A stretch of 33,160 bases of DNA from Acidobacteriota bacterium (GTDB lineage: Bacteria > Acidobacteriota > Vicinamibacteria > Vicinamibacterales > UBA8438): NCBI GenBank assembly GCA_026708265.1, contig JAPOVI010000020.1:1-33160 (forward strand). Direction: 5' to 3'. Shown here piece after piece: positions 7,063-15,445 of this stretch. The notes below the pieces were generated by a model. The model made no database searches, was not told where the DNA came from, and saw only the letters and a program-made list of their open reading frames with translations. The first letter of the stretch is position 1. Each line of letters opens with the position of its first letter. A program made the position numbers and the translations under genes.

Positions 7063-8526
7063 ATGCGCGACGTAGTCGAGAGCCGGGGGCGGCCCGCGGA
7101 GCCGCGCCGCCTGACCCGGCGGTGGTGCATCTTCAACGCGGTCGGCGCGATGGGCGCGGCCGTGCAGTTGCTGGCGCTGGCGGGGCTGATCCGGCTGCTC
7201 GGCGTCGAGGGTCCGCTGGCCACCGCGCTCGCGGTGGAGGCGGCGATCCTGCACAACTTCCTGTGGCACGAGCGCTGGACGTGGGGGGAGCGGGTGCCGG
7301 AACCCGGAGGCTGGTGGAGGCGGCTCGCGCGCTTCAACCTGGTGGCGGGCGCGCTGTCGATCACCTCCAACGTCGCGTTGACGGCCGCCTACGCGACGGC
7401 CCTCGGGATCGATTACCTGCTGGCCAACGCGCTGGCGATCGGGTCGTGCTCGATCGTGAGCTTCATCGCGAGCGACCGCCTGGTGTTCCGGGCCGGTCGT
7501 CGGGAACTCCGCCGGCGGGACGCTACAATGGGACGGGCGGGGGACGACGCACCGGAGGCGGGCGACCCGGTCGCGCGCCGGAGACGCGAGATGAGGGATG
7601 ACAGACGGCGTCCGGCGCTCCCGTCAGGCACCGCCGCGTCGGGAGTCGTACCCCGGCGCAGCCTCTCCCGCGGCCCCGGGCTTCGATTCGCGTTGGCGGT
7701 CCTGGTCGCGGTCGGGGCCACGGCCGGCGTCATCGCCGCCGAGCTCAAGGACGAGACGATCGCCGCGTGGGGCCGCTACATCGAGGCGACCGAGCAGCGC
7801 ATCGCCGACGAGCTGGCCGCCGGCGACCGGTTCCTGGTGCTCGACTTCGCGGACGATCCGGCCGAGGCGCGCCGCGACGTGCTGGCCGGCGAGGTCCGCG
7901 TCGAGGAGATGGAGACCCGCGCCGCGGACGGCGGGCGCATCCGGGTGCCGAAGGGGACCATCCACCACTGGCGCGGCAGCGTGCTGATCCCCGACGCCGC
8001 GCTCGAGGACGTCCTCCACGGCCTCATCGTGGCGATCGATCCCGCCGATCTGCAGGACGACGTGGTGGAGTCGCGCGTGATCGAGCGTGACGGCGACCGG
8101 CTGCACCTCTACCTCCGCATCCGGCGCCGGCAATTGGTGACGGTGGAATACAACACCGAGCACGAGGCGGTGTACACGCGCCACGGCCCCGATGCCGCGT
8201 CGGGTCGCTCGGTGTCGCTCCGGATCGCCGAGCTGGAGGACGCCGGGTCTCCGAACGAACGGGAGAAGCCGATCGGGCGGGACCGCGGCTTCCTGTGGCG
8301 GCTGCACACCTACTGGCGCTACCAGCAGGTCCCGGAGGGCGTCATTGCGGAGTGCGAGTCCGTGACCCTCAGCCGGGGCATCCCGCGGCTGATCGGCTGG
8401 ATGGTGCGGCCGCTCGTCAACCGCACGGCGCGCGAGGTCCTGACCCAGACCCTCACTTCGATCTCGGAGGAGCTGAGCGAGGCGCCGCTGGGCGACCCTC
8501 GGATCCGGGTCGCGGGCGAGCCCTGA
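7063..8526 (+). CDS. GtrA-like membrane domain fused to START/SRPBCC-like domain
   Basis: One 487-residue frame carries two unrelated modules. Residues about 20-145 are a GtrA-like four-helix membrane domain (CIFNAVGAMGAAVQLLAL, the family's NFLWHERWTW, a helix at FNLVAGALSI, and YLLANALAIGSCSIVSF). GtrA proteins are linked to transfer or flipping of polyprenyl-phosphate sugars. Residues 146-215 are a charged, low-complexity linker. A further membrane helix (RFALAVLVAVGATAGVIAAE) leads into a START-like domain of about 245 residues (VPKGTIHHWRGSVLIPDA, then GFLWRLHTYWRYQ and GVIAECESVTLSRGIPRLIG), which I know as a separate hypothetical acidobacterial protein. An in-frame ATG at 7591 with GGAG upstream could start the second module on its own, and TACAAT at about 7523 resembles a -10. 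This may be a fusion by loss of a stop codon. Confidence is high in the modules, lower in their being one protein. Confidence 0.78.
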   Translation: MRDVVESRGRPAEPRRLTRRWCIFNAVGAMGAAVQLLALAGLIRLLGVEGPLATALAVEAAILHNFLWHERWTWGERVPEPGGWWRRLARFNLVAGALSITSNVALTAAYATALGIDYLLANALAIGSCSIVSFIASDRLVFRAGRRELRRRDATMGRAGDDAPEAGDPVARRRREMRDDRRRPALPSGTAASGVVPRRSLSRGPGLRFALAVLVAVGATAGVIAAELKDETIAAWGRYIEATEQRIADELAAGDRFLVLDFADDPAEARRDVLAGEVRVEEMETRAADGGRIRVPKGTIHHWRGSVLIPDAALEDVLHGLIVAIDPADLQDDVVESRVIERDGDRLHLYLRIRRRQLVTVEYNTEHEAVYTRHGPDAASGRSVSLRIAELEDAGSPNEREKPIGRDRGFLWRLHTYWRYQQVPEGVIAECESVTLSRGIPRLIGWMVRPLVNRTAREVLTQTLTSISEELSEAPLGDPRIRVAGEP

Positions 8527-8545
8527 GCGACTCCCGGGAGCGGCG

Positions 8546-8559
8546 CCGGCCGGGGCCGG
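8546..8559. terminator. GC hairpin between convergent genes
   Basis: CCGGCCGGGGCCGG can fold into a five- to six-base stem between the stop of the GtrA fusion (8526) and the stop of the kinase (8569). There is no T-tract, so factor-independent termination is uncertain. Confidence 0.35.
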
Positions 8560-8568
8560 TCGCGCGGA

Positions 8569-10128
8569 TCACTCCGCCGGGAACGCGGCCCGCGTCGTCG
8601 CCGGCTCCATCACCCGGGCGCTCAGCATGCTGGTAATCGCCAGGCCGATGAAGAACGCGGCCCACCCGTTGTGATCGGGCGCGATGACCGCCGCCGTCGT
8701 GAGCAGCAGGACGGCGAACGTGGTGTCCGTCAGGCGCTTCCAGGAGGCCGAGCGGCGGCGCTGCTCCGCGAGTTGCGCCGGATAGACGCGCGACGTGAAC
8801 CAGAGGTGCAGCCGCAGGTTGGCGGCGGCCCCCACGACGGTCACCGTCGCGATGAAGGCGACGAGTCCCCAACCGTCCGGCATCCACTCGCGCACCCGCC
8901 AGAGGGGAACGAGCGTCAGCCCGTAGGCGACGCTGATGGCGACCTGGTGGAACTGCCACCAGTGGAGCGGCGTCCAGGCGGAACGCCCGGCACCTGCGCT
9001 CGCACCGGCCTCCGGCGTCCCGTCTGCAGCCGCAGCGGCGGCGCCGGCGGCTGCCCCCTGCGCGGCGTCTTCCTCCTCGGCCTCGGCGTCGTCGGCCGCC
9101 GCGTCGAGGGCGGTCACCAGGGCGTCGGTCGAGCGGTAGCGGTCGCGCGGCGCGTCGGCGAGACAGCGGGTGATGATGCGCGCGAGCGCCGGAGGACACG
9201 GAGCGCGGGCCGGATCGCCGCCCGGCACGTCGCCAACCAGCACCCGCGCCGCCGTCAGGGTATCGCCGGCTCCGTCCGACGGATGCCGGCCGGTGACGAG
9301 CTCCCACAGCAGCACGCCGAACGCGTACTGGTCGGCGCGCGCGTCCACGGGATCCCCGCGCATCAACTCGGGTGCGATGTAGCCCGGCGTGCCCGGGAGG
9401 CCGCCAGTCCGGGTCAGGCGCTCGTCGCCGTGCTCGAAGCGCGCGAGCCCGAAATCGACCACCTTCACCGCGCCGCCAGGCGTGTGCATGACGTTCTCCG
9501 GCTTCAGGTCGCGGTGGACTACGCCGGCCGCGTGGGCGGCGGCGAGGGCGCGGGCGACGTCGCCGGCGATGGCCAGGATCCGCGGAGCGGACCACGGCGC
9601 CGGCTCGGCCGCCATCGTGGCGCGCAGCGTGCGGCCGGGTACGTACTCGTGCACGAGGTAGACGTGGCCCTCGACCTCCTCGAGCGCAAAGACGGTCGCG
9701 ATGCCGGGGTGCGAGAGCGCCGCCGCCGCCATCGCCTCGCGGCGCAGCCGGGCCCGCAGGCGGTCGTCGTTCGTGTACGCCGGCGGCAGCGCCTTGATGG
9801 CGACGGGACGCTCGAGGCGCGTGTCGAAGCCCCGGTAGACGATGCCCATGCCGCCCCGTCCGAGGAGGCCGGTCACCTCGTAGGGCCCCAGCCGTTGGCC
9901 GATCAGGGCATCTTCCTCATCGCTCGGAAGCAGCTCCGGGTCGGCCTCCACCGCCGGCCGGTCGACGACGCTCGGCCGGTCGTGCGCGCCGAGAAGCTCC
10001 AGCACCTCGTCGCGAAGCGAGTCATCCCCCTCGCAGGCCGTTCGGAGGAAGTCGCCCCGGTCTCGCCCGTCGCGCGAAAGCGCGGCGTGGAAGAGCTCGT
10101 TGACGCGCCGCCAGCGCTCAGCGTCCAT
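8569..10128 (-). CDS. Membrane Ser/Thr protein kinase (PknB-like catalytic domain)
   Basis: A 519-residue kinase. Residues 1-75 form an N-terminal helical segment common in planctomycete and acidobacterial kinases coupled to ECF sigma factors. The catalytic domain spans about 80-345: GLLGRGGMGIVY glycine loop at 87-98, VAIK with K112, HRDLKPEN at 205-212, DFG at 225-227, and GTPGYIAPE around 247-254, so all main catalytic residues are present. An Ala/Glu-rich linker follows, then a C-terminal region with four hydrophobic helices (among them ISVAYGLTLVPLW, GLVAFIATVTVVGAA and FAVLLLTTAAVIA). The kinase domain should face the cytoplasm. The gene overlaps the end of the ECF sigma gene by 11 bases, which points to translational coupling. 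No extracellular sensor domain is seen; the C-terminal membrane domain may sense or anchor. Confidence 0.94.
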   Translation of the reverse strand: MDAERWRRVNELFHAALSRDGRDRGDFLRTACEGDDSLRDEVLELLGAHDRPSVVDRPAVEADPELLPSDEEDALIGQRLGPYEVTGLLGRGGMGIVYRGFDTRLERPVAIKALPPAYTNDDRLRARLRREAMAAAALSHPGIATVFALEEVEGHVYLVHEYVPGRTLRATMAAEPAPWSAPRILAIAGDVARALAAAHAAGVVHRDLKPENVMHTPGGAVKVVDFGLARFEHGDERLTRTGGLPGTPGYIAPELMRGDPVDARADQYAFGVLLWELVTGRHPSDGAGDTLTAARVLVGDVPGGDPARAPCPPALARIITRCLADAPRDRYRSTDALVTALDAAADDAEAEEEDAAQGAAAGAAAAAADGTPEAGASAGAGRSAWTPLHWWQFHQVAISVAYGLTLVPLWRVREWMPDGWGLVAFIATVTVVGAAANLRLHLWFTSRVYPAQLAEQRRRSASWKRLTDTTFAVLLLTTAAVIAPDHNGWAAFFIGLAITSMLSARVMEPATTRAAFPAE

Positions 10129-10672
10129 CGGCGTCGCGGGCGATCTCGCGCTGTAGCCAGGCGCGGGCCACGGCCCAGTGGCGCTTGACGGTGGCGGGGG
10201 AGACTCCGAGCGCTTCGGCGCACTCGTCTATCGTCAGCCCGCCGAAGTAGCGCAGCTCGACCAGCCGCGCCTGCACGGCGTCGAGCGCGGCCAGCCGGGT
10301 GAGGGCGGCGTCCACGGCCAGAACGTCCGCCTCCGGACCGGTGCCGGCCGCGACCCGCTCGTCCAGGGTGACCCGCACGAAGTCCGCGCCGCGTTTCTGC
10401 GCGTTGCGGGCGCGCGCCGCCTCGATCAGGATCTGGCGCATCGCCCGCGCCGCGATCCCGATCACCTGGGCGCGGGTCTGCCAGTCCTGCGCGCGGTCCT
10501 TCCGCAGCCGCAGGTAGACCTCGTTGACGAGCGCCGTGGGTTGCAGTGTGTGGCCGGGGCGCTCACGGCCGAGGTAGCCGCGGGCAATCCGGCGCAACTC
10601 GTCGTAGACGACCGGCATCAGCGCGGCCAGGGCGTCGTCGTCGGGCGGGCTCGATCGCGCACCGGTCGTCAT
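10118..10672 (-). CDS. ECF-type RNA polymerase sigma factor (TIGR02999-like)
   Basis: A 184-residue sigma factor. Region 2 lies near residues 15-85 (LMPVVYDELRRIARGYLG, then TLQPTALVNEVYLRL and IGIAARAMRQILIEAARAR). Region 4 lies near 120-180, with the helix-turn-helix TIDECAEALGVSPATVKRHW. The TLQPTALVNEVYLRL and ARAMRQILIEAAR segments are hallmarks of the ECF group annotated as TIGR02999/Sigma70_ECF, common in Acidobacteriota and Planctomycetes next to Ser/Thr kinases. The kinase gene begins before this gene ends (11-base overlap), so the pair probably forms one signalling unit in which the kinase controls the sigma factor; no anti-sigma gene is seen. The start at ATG 10672 lacks a clear ribosome site. 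Confidence 0.92.
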   Translation of the reverse strand: MTTGARSSPPDDDALAALMPVVYDELRRIARGYLGRERPGHTLQPTALVNEVYLRLRKDRAQDWQTRAQVIGIAARAMRQILIEAARARNAQKRGADFVRVTLDERVAAGTGPEADVLAVDAALTRLAALDAVQARLVELRYFGGLTIDECAEALGVSPATVKRHWAVARAWLQREIARDADGR

Positions 10673-10709
10673 CGGCGGCTGCGATCTTACTATCGCCGCC
10701 GGGCGCGGT

Positions 10710-11891
10710 TCAGGAGGCCGGAGGCAGGTCGAGTGCGTCGAGCACGTCCCCCCACGAGATCAGCTTGAAGTTCTGGTTGGCCTCGGACGCGTCCGGAGCC
10801 CGATTCTTGCCGTCCTGCACCACGAGCAGCCCCCTCGGATAGCGCGGACCGACGGGCGTCGACACGATCTGCAGTCCGTCGGTGTCCTCCGCGCCGTCGA
10901 TCGCCCCGCTGCCGCCGGCGGCCTCGGCGGAGCCGCCGCCCACACGGAACGTCCCCCGGTAGGCGTGCGGCGGCGCGCGGTCGTAGACGACGTAGGTGTT
11001 GTTCCCCTGACTCGAAGCCAGCAGGTAGCCGTCGCGGGGGCCGCCGCCCGGCGGAGCGTAGATGGACAACCCCTCGACCGACGCCGCGAGATGCCCTCCG
11101 CCGGGCTCGCCCACCCCGACGCGGTCGATCGAGACCCGCTCCACGGTCGACGCGTCCGGCCCTGCGTCGTAGCGCCAGACGCCGACCTCCTCCTCGCCGA
11201 TGAAGAGCCAGCCGTTGGCGTCGTCGGCGACGCAGCCTTCCGTCTGGCTGCCGACGGCCCAGGTTCGGACGCGGGTACCGGCGAGCCCCGCGCCGCCGTC
11301 GCCGTCGAGGCGCCACTGCTCCACCGCGCCCTCGAGGTCGTTGGCGAAGACGTACAGCTCGCCGCTCGCGGCGGGGCGGTACAGGCAGAGGCCGTAGGGT
11401 TCGTCCCCGAAGTCGGGGCGGATGGGAGTGTCGACGAGCGGGGTCAGGCCCCCGGTGTCGGGGTCGAGGGACAGGACGTCGATCGTCTCGGTGGTGCGGT
11501 TGGTCGCCGCGACGACGATCGTCCGCCGTCCGCCGACGTCGATGCCGTCACGCAGGTCGACGTTGTTGACGCGTCCCACGTCGCTCGTCGAGACGACGGC
11601 GCCGTCGAGGTCGTAGACGACGAAGCCGCGCACCTTGTTGGTCGCCACGATGAGGCTCGCCTCCGGATCCGCCTCGTTCACCCAGACGGCCGGGTCGTCG
11701 GCGGCGTCGCACGCGTCGGCGACGGGGGCCGTCTCTGCGGCTGCCGCGACGGTCCGCGTGTCGGCCGGCTGCGGCCCCGGCTCGACCGCCAGCAGGTCCG
11801 TCAGCGCGCAGCGGATCACCTGTTCCGGACTGCACCCGGCCGCGGCCAGCGAGGCCAAAGTCACCGCCGCCGCCAGCATCCGGATCGTCAT
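10710..11891 (-). CDS. Beta-propeller phytase-like lipoprotein
   Basis: A 393-residue exported protein. The start at ATG 11891 is chosen because GGAGAGGAGT lies just upstream and a lipoprotein signal follows (MTIRMLAAAVTLASLAAAGC, lipobox LAAAGC with Cys20). Family motifs of 3-phytase beta-propellers run in order: ACDAADDPAVWV, VVAATNR, FGDEPYGLCLYR, SQTEGCVADDANGWLFIGEE, ASVEGLSIY, DGYLLASSQGNNTYVVYDR, DGLQIVS and GLLVVQDGKN. Such enzymes release phosphate from myo-inositol hexakisphosphate using bound calcium. An outer-membrane or periplasmic lipoprotein scavenging organic phosphate is the natural reading. The open frame extends far upstream, but that extension crosses repeats and the divergent gene and is not credible. 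Confidence 0.9.
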   Translation of the reverse strand: MTIRMLAAAVTLASLAAAGCSPEQVIRCALTDLLAVEPGPQPADTRTVAAAAETAPVADACDAADDPAVWVNEADPEASLIVATNKVRGFVVYDLDGAVVSTSDVGRVNNVDLRDGIDVGGRRTIVVAATNRTTETIDVLSLDPDTGGLTPLVDTPIRPDFGDEPYGLCLYRPAASGELYVFANDLEGAVEQWRLDGDGGAGLAGTRVRTWAVGSQTEGCVADDANGWLFIGEEEVGVWRYDAGPDASTVERVSIDRVGVGEPGGGHLAASVEGLSIYAPPGGGPRDGYLLASSQGNNTYVVYDRAPPHAYRGTFRVGGGSAEAAGGSGAIDGAEDTDGLQIVSTPVGPRYPRGLLVVQDGKNRAPDASEANQNFKLISWGDVLDALDLPPAS

Positions 11892-12294
11892 GCTCACTCC
11901 TCTCCTCCCCTCGCCAGTCACCGTCCTTCGACGGCGGGTGCCGGCCAGCAGTTCCGGCTCCGCACGCGGCGTGCAGCTCCGGCTCCGCACGCGGCGTGCC
12001 GTCTCGGCGCGAACGGACGCGACGAGTGCGAGCATACCGGGTCCCGTGCGGCTCCGCTGCCGGCCCTGGGGCGGTCGGCAGCCGACGATCGAATGGGGCG
12101 CGGCGCTCCCGTTCCTTGCGCGTCGTAGAGGTCGGGTACATGATCGGCGGAGCGGGTGCCCGGGGAACGAGGGCGCGCGACGTCGCCTCGACCGGACGCG
12201 CCTTGCGCGGACATGGACCCCGCTGGCCTTCGGGCCTACCGGCAGGAGCGGGGACGACCGCTGGAGCGGGACGACCGGCAGGAGGAGGAACGGG
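11892..12294. promoter_or_regulatory. Divergent promoter region with short tandem repeats
   Basis: About 400 bp between the phytase-like gene (-) and paralogue A (+). It contains a two-copy 25-bp tandem repeat at 11949-11998 and a smaller repeat of GGAGCGGGGACGACCG type at about 12245-12277. Candidate -10 elements are TATGCT (-, about 12034-12039) and TACATGAT (+, about 12137-12144), both weak. No credible gene is seen, although several GC-driven frames stay open across it. Confidence 0.5.
11949..11998. repeat. 25-bp tandem repeat, two copies
   Basis: Two abutting 25-bp units (11949-11973 and 11974-11998) that differ at one base. Each contains CCGGCTCCGCACGCGGCGTG. A related stretch GTGCGGCTCCGCTGCCGG occurs about 50 bp further on. 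Confidence 0.9.
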
Positions 12295-13320
12295 ATGCAC
12301 CATCGAGGACTGGCGGTCGGAGTCGTAGTGGTGTTCGCAGCGCTCGGGTTGGCGCCGGCCGCGGCGAACGCCCAGAGTGAGGAGGCCGGCACAGCGGTGC
12401 CCGCCCGGACGGCATGGGGCGATCCGGATCTGCAGGGCATCTGGAACAACGCCACGCTGACGCCGTTCCAGCGCCCCGAGGCGCTCGGCGACCAGGAGTT
12501 CCTGACGGAAGAGGCCGCGGCCAGCCTCGAGCAGCAGACCGCCGAGCGCAACGTCGCGCTCTGGGAGGCGCCTGCGCGCCGGACGGAGGCGGGCGGCAAC
12601 GTCGGCGCGTACAACAACTTCTGGATGGAGCGGGGGACGACCGTGGTCCCGACGCGGCGCACGTCCATGATCGTCGACCCGCCGAACGGCCGCCTTCCCG
12701 AGGTGACGCCGGAGGTCGCGGCGTGGCTGGCGTCGCCGGAGGCGGACCACCGGTGGGCGGTGCGACGCGGCAACCTGCCCGCCGACAGCTACGAGCAACT
12801 CGACCTCGGGGACCGCTGCATCTGGTACCGCGGCATCCCGTCGTTCCCAACCGGCTACAACAACAACTACCACATCCTGCAGAACGCGGACTTCGTCGTC
12901 ATCCTGCAGGAGCACATCCACGACGTGCGCTACGTCCCGCTCGACGGGCGCCCGCACATCCCCGAGGCCATTCGGCAGTACGCGGGGGACTCGCGCGGCC
13001 GCTGGGAAGGGGAGACGCTGGTCGTCGAGACCACGCACTTCAACGACCAGGCGTTCATCCGCAACTTCAACAACGTCGAGCTGAGCGAGGAGCTGCACGT
13101 CGTGGAGCGCTTCACCCGCGCCGGCCCGGACACCCTCGACTACGAGTTCACGGTCACGGATCCGAAGACGTGGACGCGCCCCTGGAGCGGGTCGCTGCCG
13201 ATGTCGCGCATCGAGGGGCCGATGTTCGAGTACGCCTGCCACGAGGGCAACTACGGGTTGACCAACATCCTGGCCGGGAGCCGCGCCGAGGAGGCCGCCG
13301 CAGGCAAGGCCTCGAAGTAG
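12295..13320 (+). CDS. Exported WGxPDLQG-family protein, paralogue A
   Basis: A 341-residue exported protein of a family I know only as hypothetical in Acidobacteriota and relatives. A signal peptide (VGVVVVFAALGLAPAAANA) is followed by family motifs: RTAWGDPDLQGIWNN, FLTEEAA, GAYNNFWMERGT, RTSMIVDPPNGRLPE, PLDGRPHIPEAIRQYAGDS, GRWEGETLVVETTHFND, ERFTRAGPDTLDYEFTV, TWTRPWSGSLPM and FEYACHEGNY. The C-terminal half looks like a beta-rich, lipocalin-like domain. No catalytic motif is recognisable. The start at ATG 12295 is set by GGAGGAGGAA upstream. Three further paralogues lie at 22342-23409, 24157-25251 and 26780-27787; this one is closest to the last. A role in handling an exported substrate is inference only. 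Confidence 0.85.
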   Translation: MHHRGLAVGVVVVFAALGLAPAAANAQSEEAGTAVPARTAWGDPDLQGIWNNATLTPFQRPEALGDQEFLTEEAAASLEQQTAERNVALWEAPARRTEAGGNVGAYNNFWMERGTTVVPTRRTSMIVDPPNGRLPEVTPEVAAWLASPEADHRWAVRRGNLPADSYEQLDLGDRCIWYRGIPSFPTGYNNNYHILQNADFVVILQEHIHDVRYVPLDGRPHIPEAIRQYAGDSRGRWEGETLVVETTHFNDQAFIRNFNNVELSEELHVVERFTRAGPDTLDYEFTVTDPKTWTRPWSGSLPMSRIEGPMFEYACHEGNYGLTNILAGSRAEEAAAGKASK

Positions 13321-13330
13321 GCCTGCCGCC

Positions 13331-13360
13331 GGGCGCCGCCGGACTCAAGGGGCGGCGCCC
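13331..13360. terminator. Strong hairpin between convergent genes
   Basis: GGGCGCCGCC (13331-13340) pairs perfectly with GGCGGCGCCC (13351-13360) across a 10-base loop. It begins 10 bases after paralogue A stops and its loop contains the stop codon of the PH-domain gene on the other strand. No T-run; a bidirectional structure that could end both transcripts. Confidence 0.65.
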
Positions 13361-13905
13361 GCGCGCGATGCCGCGCCGGCTCGCTTGTCGGCCAGCAACG
13401 CAACGAACGCCTGCGGGTCGTCCGGCGACATCACCAGCACCTCGCCGTCTGCGCGACCGGGGAATCGAAGCACGACGGTTCGGGAGTGATCCGTGACGAA
13501 CGCGCGGTACGACCCGAGCTTGGCGTTTCGGAACCTGCCCGTATAGGCGAACAACCCGCCGTTCCCGAGCTCGCGGACGGACCGCCGCATGACGAACGGC
13601 GAGATGGTGGCCGCTTCGAGACCGCCGGCGTCGACCGGCAACGACCACCCGAGGCGGTGAACGAGAATCGAATCTCCGCTCACGGTGTAGCCGCGGACGG
13701 CGAACCGCGCTGCGATTCCCAGGATCGTCAGCGGAAGACCGACGCCAATCAGCAACGCCAGCAGCCGCTCCCACGGTCGCAGTTCGGAATCGAGAACGGC
13801 CAGGACCAGGGTGGCGGCACAGACTGCCAGCAACAGGAGCCCTTGAACGCTCGTCGAGATCAGGAGCGCGCGGCTCCATGGCGCGCGGAAGGTGGTCGCA
13901 CTCAC
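13345..13905 (-). CDS. Membrane protein with bacterial PH-like domain
   Basis: A 186-residue protein. Two hydrophobic helices fill the first third (LISTSVQGLLLLAVCAATLVL and LLALLIGVGLPLTILGIAA). A beta-rich bacterial pleckstrin-homology-like domain follows (YTVSGDSILVHRLGWSLPVD, then FRNAKLGSYRAFVTD, TVVLRFPG and VLVMSPDDPQAFVALL). The closing SPDDPxxFV element is typical of this domain. It is the last gene of a four-gene unit that starts with a DUF2089 regulator and includes an SdpI-like protein, which suggests a role in envelope sensing or protection. The gap after the SdpI-like gene is 74 bases. The start at ATG 13905 is the first in frame; its ribosome site is weak. Confidence 0.78.
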   Translation of the reverse strand: MSATTFRAPWSRALLISTSVQGLLLLAVCAATLVLAVLDSELRPWERLLALLIGVGLPLTILGIAARFAVRGYTVSGDSILVHRLGWSLPVDAGGLEAATISPFVMRRSVRELGNGGLFAYTGRFRNAKLGSYRAFVTDHSRTVVLRFPGRADGEVLVMSPDDPQAFVALLADKRAGAASRAGAAP

Positions 13906-13979
13906 GGATTGTTCCCTGCCTTCTCGACGGCGTCCGGCGCGGTCCGTCTCGCGCTCCTGCAGTGCGGCGGTCAGCTTGG

Positions 13980-14666
13980 TTAGCGATCCGGATCGTTCCG
14001 CCAGTGGATGTACGAGTACAGGACCACGACGGCGACCCAGGCCGCCAGCAACCCGCCGAACACCGGCCAGCCGGGGCCCGCGTCCGTGACATCGAGTGCG
14101 ATCAACGCCAGCCCCACGACGAGCGTCGGCAGGACTGCGAAGCGGTGGGTGCGCTCCCAGCAGCGGTCGCTCCGCATCGTCCAGGGGGTCCTGATTCCGA
14201 CCAGGGGATTGGGCTCGAGCGACCGCAACAACGGACTGATACCGACCAGGAGGAGTCCGATCACGGCGCCCGGGTGCGGCCGCAACGTGCGGAAGGAGAT
14301 GAGCATGTCGGCGTAGACGACCAGGAGAGCCACTACCAGCAACGTTCTCAACCGGGTCCAGTAGCGGTCGTCGCCGCTCGCGGTCTCGTCGTGTGCCTCA
14401 CCGGTCGACCGTCCGCCGACGATCGTGGAGTGCGCCGAGGAGCCGAAGGCGGGGACGATTCGGAAGACGAGATACTGCACCAGTGCGAACACCGGCAGAA
14501 ACAGCAACCCGAACGACTTCGGGCTCAGGGAGTCCGGGTCGGCCTCGGCCGACGACCAGTGGATGGGCACCTGGTCCGGCAGCAGGGGCCAGTTCGCAGC
14601 CGCCAGACCGAACATCAGGAGGAGGATCCACTGCGCCGACCGTTCGTTGTCGAGGAGCTTCTGCAC
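13980..14666 (-). CDS. SdpI-like membrane protein with DUF1648 domain
   Basis: A 228-residue polytopic membrane protein. Residues about 10-60 are a DUF1648 segment (AAANWPLLPDQVPIHWSS, the family's P-x-HW signature). The C-terminal half has the SdpI-type motif NPLVGIRTPWTMRSDRCWER, followed by helices through the end. I count about six hydrophobic helices. In Bacillus subtilis SdpI confers immunity to the SdpC toxin and relays the signal to SdpR; most bacterial homologues have no known toxin. The start is GTG 14666, chosen because GGAGG lies about nine bases upstream. It is the third gene of the DUF2089-led unit. Confidence 0.86.
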   Translation of the reverse strand: MQKLLDNERSAQWILLLMFGLAAANWPLLPDQVPIHWSSAEADPDSLSPKSFGLLFLPVFALVQYLVFRIVPAFGSSAHSTIVGGRSTGEAHDETASGDDRYWTRLRTLLVVALLVVYADMLISFRTLRPHPGAVIGLLLVGISPLLRSLEPNPLVGIRTPWTMRSDRCWERTHRFAVLPTLVVGLALIALDVTDAGPGWPVFGGLLAAWVAVVVLYSYIHWRNDPDR

Positions 14667-14761
14667 CTTGGAGCCTCCTGCTGCAACGCAATGCCATATG
14701 GTCAGCCGGACACGCGCCAGCTCCGAGGGTCGGCGTTCGTCGCGACGACGACGCGCAGATT

Positions 14762-15445
14762 CTAGCCGTCGGCGGCCGCGAGGCCCGGAATCCCCACGTC
14801 CAGCCCGATCGACGCGAGTGCTACGAGTAGCCGGCCCAACAGGTACTTCGTCCCGAATTCTCCGGCGAGGACCAGCACCACGAAGATGGTCACCGCGCGC
14901 ACGCCCCGCCGGTTGCAGCACAGCGAGAACGCCTTCCACATGAGCCAGACCATCCAAATCAGACAGGCCGTTATGACCATGCTCGCGACGGGGATCTCCC
15001 AACCTTGCGGCAGCGGCAGGCGTCCGTGTGCCACGGCGGCCGCCATCTCTTCGTGGGCGCGACGCACTGCCGGCGGAACGCACACGAGCGCGGCCAGCAG
15101 GAACGGAAACCGGGCCAGGGCCTGCGTGCCGGCGACGTCGACGAGCCGCACGGTTCGCCCCGTGAGCAGGAGTGCGACAGACCACACGAGCAGAGCGAAC
15201 ACGGACCAGTTCACCAGACCCTCGACGACGGGGACCCAGAGCGGCACGGCGTACCCGGGGTGGAAGTCGAGCAGGCCATCGAGGTGCACGCCTGCCGTCC
15301 CTGCCACGAGGCCGGTGGCCACGACGACGAGCAGCCCGATCCCCAGGGCAGGTCCCCCGGCAACGCGAACGAACGGATTGAACAGCCAACTTGCGACCGA
15401 CATTCCCCGTTGAAGCGGAGGGCTACTCGTCATGACGTGGGGCAT
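14762..15445 (-). CDS. Polytopic membrane protein of the DUF2089 operon (Yip1-like?)
   Basis: About 227 residues with five or so hydrophobic helices (PALGIGLLVVVATGLVAG, GLVNWSVFALLVWSVALLL, ARFPFLLAALVCV, ASMVITACLIWMVWLMW, VTIFVVLVLAGEF). The overall layout and the LVNWSVFALLVWSVALLLTG segment recall Yip1-like membrane proteins, but I cannot name the family with confidence. The start is uncertain: ATG 15445 has GAGGGG six bases upstream; ATG 15451 and ATG 15433 are also in frame. All choices overlap the end of the DUF2089 gene, so the two are probably coupled in translation. Confidence 0.75.
   Translation of the reverse strand: MPHVMTSSPPLQRGMSVASWLFNPFVRVAGGPALGIGLLVVVATGLVAGTAGVHLDGLLDFHPGYAVPLWVPVVEGLVNWSVFALLVWSVALLLTGRTVRLVDVAGTQALARFPFLLAALVCVPPAVRRAHEEMAAAVAHGRLPLPQGWEIPVASMVITACLIWMVWLMWKAFSLCCNRRGVRAVTIFVVLVLAGEFGTKYLLGRLLVALASIGLDVGIPGLAAADG

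Noticed and set aside
8671..10188. 505-codon plus-strand frame
   Set aside because: Antisense to the kinase, whose catalytic motifs are all present on the minus strand; no motif on this strand.
11892..12773. N-terminal extension of the phytase-like gene to 687 codons
   Set aside because: The extension crosses tandem repeats and the opposite-strand paralogue A. A good ribosome site and lipoprotein signal mark the start at 11891.
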